DNA from: Verrucomicrobiia bacterium
GTDB lineage: Bacteria > Verrucomicrobiota > Verrucomicrobiia > Verrucomicrobiales > Akkermansiaceae
DNA: 64,000 nucleotides
Direction: 5' to 3'
Assembly (NCBI GenBank): GCA_947462875.1
Contig: CANHQJ010000007.1
Location: 1-64,000, forward strand
The notes below the pieces were generated by a model that was not told the origin of the DNA, did no database searches, and was given only the letters and a program-made list of their open reading frames with translations. Made by a program: the position numbers and the translations under genes. Shown piece after piece: positions 58,542-64,000 of this stretch. How positions within the stretch are numbered: position 1 is the first letter of the stretch; the number at the start of each line of letters is the position of its first letter.

Positions 58542-59535
58542 GCACGGCCGGTTCCGCGGCAGCTTCCTTTTCCACGCTCTTCAGCAAGCGGAACAAATCG
58601 CTGTCCGTGGTGAAAATCGCGGTCGTTTCCCGATCAATCGTTTTTTCATACGTATCGAGCGTTTTGAGAAACTGATAAAAATCCGGTGCCTTCGCGCTGC
58701 TGTTGTAGGCGGTGGCGTAAATTTGTGTGGCTTCGGCATCGGCCTTGCCTTTGATTTCCTGTTCCTTGCGATAGGCTTCCGATTGGATTTGCAGCAATTC
58801 TTTTTCCGTTCTGCCCTTGATCTTCGCGGCCTCGCCCTCGCCTTCGGAAATGTATTTCGAGGCGATCTGCTGCCGCTCGGTGCGCATGCGGTCGTAGATC
58901 TTGTCGATGACCCCGGCCTTGTAGTTGATGCGTTTGAAGCGCACATCGATGAGCTCGATGCCCCATAATCTCGCCTTGTCTTTGGCTGCGGCGAGGATTT
59001 CCTGATCGAGAAACTGGCGGCCGTAGCGGATGCTCGGCAGCGTCGCGGGAATGCCCGTTTCCACCAGGTCTTCCGGCAGGGTGGCGACGCGTGCTTTGTC
59101 GGTGCGGATCACTTCAATCAGATCGTGTTTGGCGATGATGCTGCGGGTGGCGCCGCCAATGGCGTCATCGAGCCGCGACAGCGCGGTGCGGGTGTCGCGC
59201 AAGCTCTCGAAGTATTTTTTCGGATCCGCGATGCGCCAGCGGGCGAAGTTATCGACGGTGATGTAGAGCTTGTCGCGTGTCGGCATTTCCGTCGGCGGGC
59301 CGTCCCATTCCATCACGCGTTTTTCGATGCGGTTGACGGTTTGGATGAAAGGCTTTTTGAAATGCAGGCCGGCCTCTTTGACGTTCGGGTCGCTGTTGAT
59401 GGGGGTGCCGACCGGTTTGCCGAATTCGGTGATAATGACCTGTTCGGTCTCATCGATCACATAGGCACTGCTGGAAATCACCACGACTGCGATGAAGCTG
59501 AGGAAAACGATAGCGGGAAAGGAAAGTTTGTTCAT
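58531..59535 (-). CDS. hflC: Protease modulator HflC
   Basis: 334 residues. An N-terminal membrane anchor (LSFPAIVFLSFIAVVVISSS) is followed by an SPFH/band-7 domain (TEQVIITEFGKPVGTPI, GLHFKKPF, DNFARWRIADPKKYFESL) and a coiled-coil tail (ISEGEGEAAKIKGRTEKELLQ). With HflK it forms a large periplasm-facing cage around FtsH and modulates its proteolysis. It follows hflK by 5 bp. Confidence 0.94.
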   Translation of the reverse strand: MNKLSFPAIVFLSFIAVVVISSSAYVIDETEQVIITEFGKPVGTPINSDPNVKEAGLHFKKPFIQTVNRIEKRVMEWDGPPTEMPTRDKLYITVDNFARWRIADPKKYFESLRDTRTALSRLDDAIGGATRSIIAKHDLIEVIRTDKARVATLPEDLVETGIPATLPSIRYGRQFLDQEILAAAKDKARLWGIELIDVRFKRINYKAGVIDKIYDRMRTERQQIASKYISEGEGEAAKIKGRTEKELLQIQSEAYRKEQEIKGKADAEATQIYATAYNSSAKAPDFYQFLKTLDTYEKTIDRETTAIFTTDSDLFRLLKSVEKEAAAEPAVPTP

Positions 59536-59540
59536 AACGA

Positions 59541-60530
59541 TTAGCGTTTGGGAGTGGGGGATGCCTGGAGGTTCATGAGCGGCAGGAACTGCTTGGCATC
59601 TTCATCGATGATGACCTTGCTGCCCATTTTCGGCAGCACGGTGTTCATGGTTTCGAGGTAAAGCCGTTGTTTCGTGACCAGCGGTGCCTTTTCATACTGC
59701 ACCAGCAATTGGTTGAAGCGAGCGACGTCGCCCTGCGCCTCGTTGGTGCGTTGCAGCGCGTAGCCCTCCGCGGCGGAAATCATTTGCTGGGCGAGTCCGC
59801 TGGCCTTGGGGATGACTTTGTTTCTCTCGCCATTCGCGATGTTGATGCGTTCCTCGCGTTCCTGTTGCGCGCGGTTGACCTCATCGAAGGAATTTTGCAC
59901 CGCACGGGGCGGATGGACGTTTTTCAACTGGATCTGCTCGACGCGGATCCCCATGTTGAACTGCTCCATGGTGGTCTGCAGCTTTTTCAGGCAGTCGATT
60001 TCGATTTCGCTGCGGCCATACGTGAGCACCTCGTCAATGGTGCGGTCGCCCACGACTTCATTCATCGCGCTCTCGGAAATATCGCGGAGGGTGGCTTCCG
60101 GTTCATGGACATTGAAAAGGTACTGCACCGGATCGGAAATGCCGTACTGCACGACCCACTCGACTTCGGCGGCATTGAGGTCACCTGTGACCATGTTGCG
60201 TTCCAGTTCCGGTTGCTGGCTACCCTGGTATTCATTCGTGGCGCCGCGGGTGGAGAAGCCGAATTCCAGTTTCAGCTGGCGCAAGGTAGGCACGATGGTG
60301 ACGCGATCCACGGAAAAAGGGATCTTGAAATGCAATCCCGGCGGGGCGGTTTTGTGATAACGGCCGAAGCGCTGCACCACGCCAACCGATTCCGTATTGA
60401 CCGTGTAAAAAGAGCTGAATGCCCCTACCAGGACGATGATGAAAAACGGCACATACAGCAGTTTCCTGAAAGAAAAACTGCGCGAAGATGCCGGGCCATC
60501 GTTAGAAAAAACATCGATCACTCGTTTCAT
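59541..60530 (-). CDS. hflK: FtsH protease activity modulator HflK
   Basis: About 329 residues from the ATG at 60530 (MKRVIDVFSNDGPASS); the frame upstream to 60620 is not family-like. It has one membrane span (LLYVPFFIIVLVGAFSSFYT), then the SPFH domain with ESVGVVQRFGRYHKTAPPGL, VTGDLNAAEVEWVVQYGISD and EVLTYGRSEIEIDCLKKLQ, and the coiled coil with NKVIPKASGLAQQMISAAEG. It is the partner of HflC, in the same operon, with hflK first as is usual. Confidence 0.94.
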   Translation of the reverse strand: MKRVIDVFSNDGPASSRSFSFRKLLYVPFFIIVLVGAFSSFYTVNTESVGVVQRFGRYHKTAPPGLHFKIPFSVDRVTIVPTLRQLKLEFGFSTRGATNEYQGSQQPELERNMVTGDLNAAEVEWVVQYGISDPVQYLFNVHEPEATLRDISESAMNEVVGDRTIDEVLTYGRSEIEIDCLKKLQTTMEQFNMGIRVEQIQLKNVHPPRAVQNSFDEVNRAQQEREERINIANGERNKVIPKASGLAQQMISAAEGYALQRTNEAQGDVARFNQLLVQYEKAPLVTKQRLYLETMNTVLPKMGSKVIIDEDAKQFLPLMNLQASPTPKR

Positions 60531-60606
60531 GAGTGGACAGGCTAACCGCTGATCGTCGCGAGGCAAGTGGAATCGACGGGGCATTTTCCATGCGCGCGTG
60601 CATGGC

Positions 60607-60639
60607 AGAAAAAAGGCCAAGGAGCGAATCCTTGGCCTT
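60607..60639 (-). terminator. Rho-independent terminator after the low-complexity lipoprotein gene
   Basis: Perfect 11-bp stem AAGGCCAAGGA (60613-60623) and TCCTTGGCCTT (60629-60639) with a 5-nt loop; on the minus strand it is followed by a T-run. It separates the lipoprotein gene (60659) from hflK. Confidence 0.85.
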
Positions 60640-60658
60640 GGGAGAAACAGGGAAAAAC

Positions 60659-61609
60659 TCAGCGCTGGAAGCGACGCAAGCCACCGCCCGAGCTGCCCGA
60701 GCTGCCGGAACCGCCGGAGCCAAAGCCTGGATTGCCATTGAATCCGCCGCTATTGCCTGGTGAGTCACTGCGTGATTCCGAGCGCTGCGGGGCCTGGGGG
60801 GCGCTGCGCTGAGAAGGTGGCTCGGCCATGCGGGTGGATGTCGGGATTGGTGCGGGAGCTTGGGGGCGATTGCTATTGCTGCGATTCAGCCCATCAAACA
60901 TGCCGCCGCGTGCGGGCCGCGGCTCGATTGCTGGAGTCTGGCGAATGGAGGGCTGCGGCGTGCCGCGGTTGATCTGTGTGCGCGAGGAGCGATTTCCATT
61001 GTCGAAGGAAAAACCGGGCTGGCTGAATGGCGAGGTGCTGGTGCGCAATCCACTGCTGCCGCTGCTGCCGCTGCTGGGGCTGAGACCGCCGTTCATCCAG
61101 CTTGGGGATCCCTGACGGTCCGGTGCGGCCTGTGGTTGACTGGCGCGCTGCTGCAACTGCGTGCGCTGCGAGGAATTCATCCATGAGGACGAACCGGCGC
61201 TACTGACACGGCGGGCCCATTGGTAATTGGCGGTCTGATAGTTGCTGATGCGGTTATCATACCGGCTCAGCGTGGTGTAGCGCACCTGGCGGGGAGGGGG
61301 GCAGACACCGCGACCGGACCAGTTGTAGGGATGCGGGCAACCGCGCACCGGCACCGGGCAGTAGCCGACAGGATAGTAGCCGTAGAGATAGGGGTCATAA
61401 TAACACGAACGGACGCGGTCGAAGTAACAGAGGCGATACGGATCGTAAGACCAACGAGGATCACCTGTGCTCACAAAAAACGAAGAGCTGTAGCCGTTGC
61501 CATACGAGCTCACGCCGTAGCCGACCGAGCCGCCGTAGTAGGGATCCACATAGCAGGAACTGAACAAGGCACTCAGAAGCGCCGAACCAAACAAGAGGTA
61601 CTTTTTCAT
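60659..61609 (-). CDS. Low-complexity lipoprotein of unknown function
   Basis: 316 residues. The signal MKKYLLFGSALLSALFSSC has a lipobox with Cys19. The next ~100 residues are rich in Tyr, Gly and paired Cys/Pro (CYVDPYYGGSVGYGVSSYGN, RVRSCYYDPYLYGYYPVGYC). The C-terminal half is Ser/Gly/Pro/Gln-rich and disordered, ending GGLRRFQR. I recognise no family beyond a general resemblance to Tyr-rich surface proteins. It is monocistronic with its own terminator. Confidence 0.7.
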   Translation of the reverse strand: MKKYLLFGSALLSALFSSCYVDPYYGGSVGYGVSSYGNGYSSSFFVSTGDPRWSYDPYRLCYFDRVRSCYYDPYLYGYYPVGYCPVPVRGCPHPYNWSGRGVCPPPRQVRYTTLSRYDNRISNYQTANYQWARRVSSAGSSSWMNSSQRTQLQQRASQPQAAPDRQGSPSWMNGGLSPSSGSSGSSGLRTSTSPFSQPGFSFDNGNRSSRTQINRGTPQPSIRQTPAIEPRPARGGMFDGLNRSNSNRPQAPAPIPTSTRMAEPPSQRSAPQAPQRSESRSDSPGNSGGFNGNPGFGSGGSGSSGSSGGGLRRFQR

Positions 61610-61710
61610 CTCATCCGTGTGACGCGATGGTGGCGATTCTATTCAAACAATTGCCACAATTTTTTTCATGGCCGGAAAGGAAGGTTGGTTCACTTGCGGA
61701 ATGGGGAGAA

Positions 61711-61751
61711 CAAAGAAAAAGGCGATTTTCACACGGAGTGAAAATCGCCTT
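61711..61751 (-). terminator. Rho-independent terminator after the outer-membrane barrel gene
   Basis: Perfect 14-bp stem AAGGCGATTTTCAC (61719-61732) and GTGAAAATCGCCTT (61738-61751), 5-nt loop, followed on the minus strand by TTTTTC. It lies 65 bp past the barrel gene's stop. Confidence 0.88.
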
Positions 61752-61815
61752 GGTTGCATCAGCGCTCGGCCAACAAAACCCATGCTGGGATCTTGCTTCT
61801 GAGTGCCGGAAGCAA

Positions 61816-62550
61816 TCAGAATTTATAGGTAACGGATAGTTCGAAGATGCTGGCACCGATGTTGTCAAAGCTGATGTCGCTCGAGTCCGCCATGTCTGTG
61901 TCGACATCGCCGCTGTCATCGACTCCCCCCATCATCACATAGCGGTAGTTCAAACCTACTTTGGTATTGGGGTTGATGTCGTATGAGACTCCGAGGATCA
62001 ATTGGCTGGCAAATACGGTATCACTGCTATCGGCCACAAGCACGTTGCCCTGATCCGTCATTTCATCATAGCTGAGATGGGCAAAACCAATGCCGGCACC
62101 TACCGTGAAGGTGAACGGTTTGAAATCGAAGTCCCAGAGGGCATTGCCCATAAGGCCGATCGTGGTGAGATTGCTGTCGACCGAGATGGGACCGGTCATG
62201 GATTCGATCGTATCGATGTCGGCATCGACGTAGTTGAATTCACCTTCGAGACGTAGAGGACCGAAGCTGTGCCCGGCGCGCAGGGCCAGGGAGTAGCCGG
62301 TATCGAAATCGAAGTCGTCCGCTCCCGAGTTGTTGTTCCGGACATTCACAGCGCCATCGCCGAACAATGCGACACCTGCCGCAGCGCTCATGTAGAAGGA
62401 TCCGGGTTGATTGAAAGGATAAACACTCCATTGAGTGATGTCCCATGTTTTTTTTGTGTTCTGGGCCGGCGCCGGTGCGGTGGCGTCCTCGGCTATCACT
62501 GGTGCGATGCTGGCCAGAGCGAGCAATGTGGTGGTGGTAATGATTTTCAT
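61816..62550 (-). CDS. Outer-membrane beta-barrel protein
   Basis: About 244 residues from the ATG at 62550 (MKIITTTTLLALASIAPVIA, signal peptide). The mature part begins with a short linker. It alternates beta strands in the OmpA/Omp25-like barrel style (YSLALRAGHSFGPLRLEGEF, GLMGNALWDFDFKPFTFTVG, GVSYDINPNTKVGLNYRYVM) and ends in Phe (ELSVTYKF), the usual outer-membrane insertion signal. Acidic loops such as DDSGDVDTDMADSSD are visible. It is probably a structural porin-like or adhesion barrel. It has its own strong terminator. Confidence 0.85.
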   Translation of the reverse strand: MKIITTTTLLALASIAPVIAEDATAPAPAQNTKKTWDITQWSVYPFNQPGSFYMSAAAGVALFGDGAVNVRNNNSGADDFDFDTGYSLALRAGHSFGPLRLEGEFNYVDADIDTIESMTGPISVDSNLTTIGLMGNALWDFDFKPFTFTVGAGIGFAHLSYDEMTDQGNVLVADSSDTVFASQLILGVSYDINPNTKVGLNYRYVMMGGVDDSGDVDTDMADSSDISFDNIGASIFELSVTYKF

Positions 62551-62582
62551 ATCGTATTTTTTATGGTTTTGCTTAGGGAGAA

Positions 62583-64000
62583 TCAAGGCGTGGGTAATTC
62601 CAGGAAGCGGTAGAAGCGACGTGGCGCTTCCAAGGGGCGCACCATGGTCACGGAACCGTCATCGAGGAATTGGATTTGGCGCGGGAATGCGGATGCCGCA
62701 ATCGGTGTGGTCCAGTTGGTCCAGTTGACCAGGTCCGCGCTGTATTGGAACTGATAGATTTTGTTCGCAGCCAGATTCGTGGTGATCAACATGGCTCCAG
62801 CAGGAGTCTGTGTGATGGTGGTGGCACCGATGGCACCCACAGGAGCGGCCATGGTCAGGCTGACGCGGAGCGTCGGGCGGATGGCGATCGGGTTGATGGT
62901 CGATGCCTGATAGGTCAGGTGAACCACCACCGAGCCGCCGGGCGCGATGCCGAGGCTGTATTTCGCGTCATGGGCCGAGGAGGACCGCGCCAGGCGGGTC
63001 ACGCCGGAGCTAGAGCGGGTGTCATCCGCAAAATTCGTCAGCGTGCCGTTTTCGTTGGTGCTGTATTCCGCATTGATGAAGGAAATGTTGCTCACCGGTT
63101 GGTTCAGGTCCGTGATGTGGACGATGAAGGATGTCACGGGCAAGGTTCCGGGATTCTCGATGCGGAAGGCCTGGCGGTAGGTGCGGACGCTGCCGTTGCT
63201 GCTGATGAGCGTGGCGGCAAACGGGCTGCTTTCGCCCGGTGGCAATACGATCACAGGAGGACCCTCCACGGTGACACGGAAGGATGTTTCCACAAACAAT
63301 CCGCCGCGGTCGGTGCCTCGCAGTGTGATGTCACTGAAGCCGACCTGATTCGGTGCGTAGTTGAAGGTGAGTTGTTTCGTGGGCGCATTGATGACCGTGC
63401 TGGCGAAGAGCGAGGGATTGGTGTTCTGGGTGACGGTCCAGACGATTTGACCACCGGACACCGAGTCATCCACATCGGCGAAGTGGAAGAGCAGGTTGAT
63501 CACGGTGGGCATGGCATTCACGTGAGCAAACTGGTTCGGGATCGGGGTGATGATGGTGGGGGCATCGTTCACGGGGGTGACCGTTACCAGCGTGGTGAAC
63601 TGCAGCGGGGATGGCACCCAGAAGTCGGTGACCGTGAGCTGGAAGGCGACGTCCTCCTGACCCGGATTGATGTAATCGATGATGTTTTCAAACGGCGTAA
63701 AGACCATGGCGCGCAGTGCGGCGGTGACCTGGGCGGGGGTGCCGTCTTTGGTGTAGGTACCGGCTGAAACGAGGGTCATGCCGGGAGCGGACATGGTTCC
63801 CTTGGTGGGATTGAAGCTCACGGTGACGCGCTGCAATTGGTTGCCCCACTCATCGAGGTCGCTGATATCGATGGTCTCGAACGGTTTGACGGTCTGCTTG
63901 TCGGTGATGGCGCGATTGGCGAGGCCCACAACAACGGGCACGTCGTTCACGCCGGTGATGCGCATGGTGAGCACGCCTCCGTCGCGGTCGGCGAGTGTGG
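62583..64000 (-). CDS. C-terminal part of a giant Ig/cadherin-like repeat protein (runs off the right edge)
   Basis: The frame is open from the stop at 62583 to the edge at 64000, about 472 residues seen; the true start lies outside the window. The visible part has cadherin-like/Ig repeats (ITGVNDVPVVVGLANRAITD, VTVTPVNDAPTIITPIPNQF), a DUF11-like domain (GSVRTYRQAFRIENPGTLPV) and the closing QFQYSADLVNWTNWTTPIAA segment common at the ends of verrucomicrobial surface proteins. It is probably a surface adhesin. An internal Met at 63974 is not a real start, because sense codons (TLADRDGGVL) precede it. It is 32 bp upstream of the barrel gene on the same strand. Confidence 0.8.
   Translation of the reverse strand, partial: TLADRDGGVLTMRITGVNDVPVVVGLANRAITDKQTVKPFETIDISDLDEWGNQLQRVTVSFNPTKGTMSAPGMTLVSAGTYTKDGTPAQVTAALRAMVFTPFENIIDYINPGQEDVAFQLTVTDFWVPSPLQFTTLVTVTPVNDAPTIITPIPNQFAHVNAMPTVINLLFHFADVDDSVSGGQIVWTVTQNTNPSLFASTVINAPTKQLTFNYAPNQVGFSDITLRGTDRGGLFVETSFRVTVEGPPVIVLPPGESSPFAATLISSNGSVRTYRQAFRIENPGTLPVTSFIVHITDLNQPVSNISFINAEYSTNENGTLTNFADDTRSSSGVTRLARSSSAHDAKYSLGIAPGGSVVVHLTYQASTINPIAIRPTLRVSLTMAAPVGAIGATTITQTPAGAMLITTNLAANKIYQFQYSADLVNWTNWTTPIAASAFPRQIQFLDDGSVTMVRPLEAPRRFYRFLELPTP

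Overview
The window looks like a chromosomal segment of a verrucomicrobial bacterium (Verrucomicrobiota). The main pointers are secreted proteins with SHD1 and thrombospondin type-3 (TSP3) modules, an ECF sigma/FecR pair beside giant surface proteins, several Cys-type sulfatases, very large beta-rich secreted proteins sharing a C-terminal module, and a short TSUP half-transporter. This assignment is inference from gene families; there is no rRNA in the window.

Layout. 0-9.1 kb is housekeeping and small metabolism: an NTF2-like protein, flavin reductase, two secreted SHD1 proteins (one a duplicated retropepsin), ygfZ, a tRNA-Phe with promoter and terminator, two secreted esterases, kbl and an L,D-transpeptidase. 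9.5-21.8 kb runs rightward: a GH20 hexosaminidase, holA, a half TSUP protein, a palindromic intergenic element, and the alpha-2-macroglobulin/pbpC pair. 21.8-38.2 kb runs leftward and is the most interesting part. Seven genes (HMG-CoA reductase, UbiA-type prenyltransferase, PEP-synthase/rifampicin-phosphotransferase-like enzyme, DUF3419/BtaA-like transferase, phytol/dolichol-kinase-like membrane protein, GNAT, OleC-like AMP ligase) are joined by start/stop overlaps, nearly all ATGA. The fifth junction has been opened by a 6.97-kb insert flanked by 30-bp perfect direct repeats. The insert carries a secreted protein gene with an in-frame stop, a 1503-residue TSP3-LamG-alpha/beta-hydrolase protein and a lipoprotein, plus decayed fragments at both ends.

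38.3-54.4 kb is a polysaccharide-degradation region: two sulfatases, a PL14-like lyase, a sugar-isomerase-like cupin, a beta-helix giant and a PL8-like giant. An ECF sigma factor and FecR protein lie among them, and a shared promoter-like box precedes both the sigma gene and the PL8-like gene. 54.9-64 kb returns to housekeeping: a DUF4261 protein, argD-argF, a DJ-1 protein, hflK-hflC, a low-complexity lipoprotein, an outer-membrane barrel, and the 3' part of a giant Ig/cadherin-like protein that runs off the right edge.

How the parts work together. The seven-gene operon has the makings of an isoprenoid or lipid-like specialised pathway: precursor reduction, prenyl transfer, alcohol phosphorylation, SAM-derived head-group transfer, acylation and adenylation. 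I do not recognise it as a characterised system. The sulfatase/lyase region would strip sulfate from and cleave a sulfated acidic polysaccharide, under sigma/FecR control. No CRISPR array, rRNA, integrase or transposase was seen.
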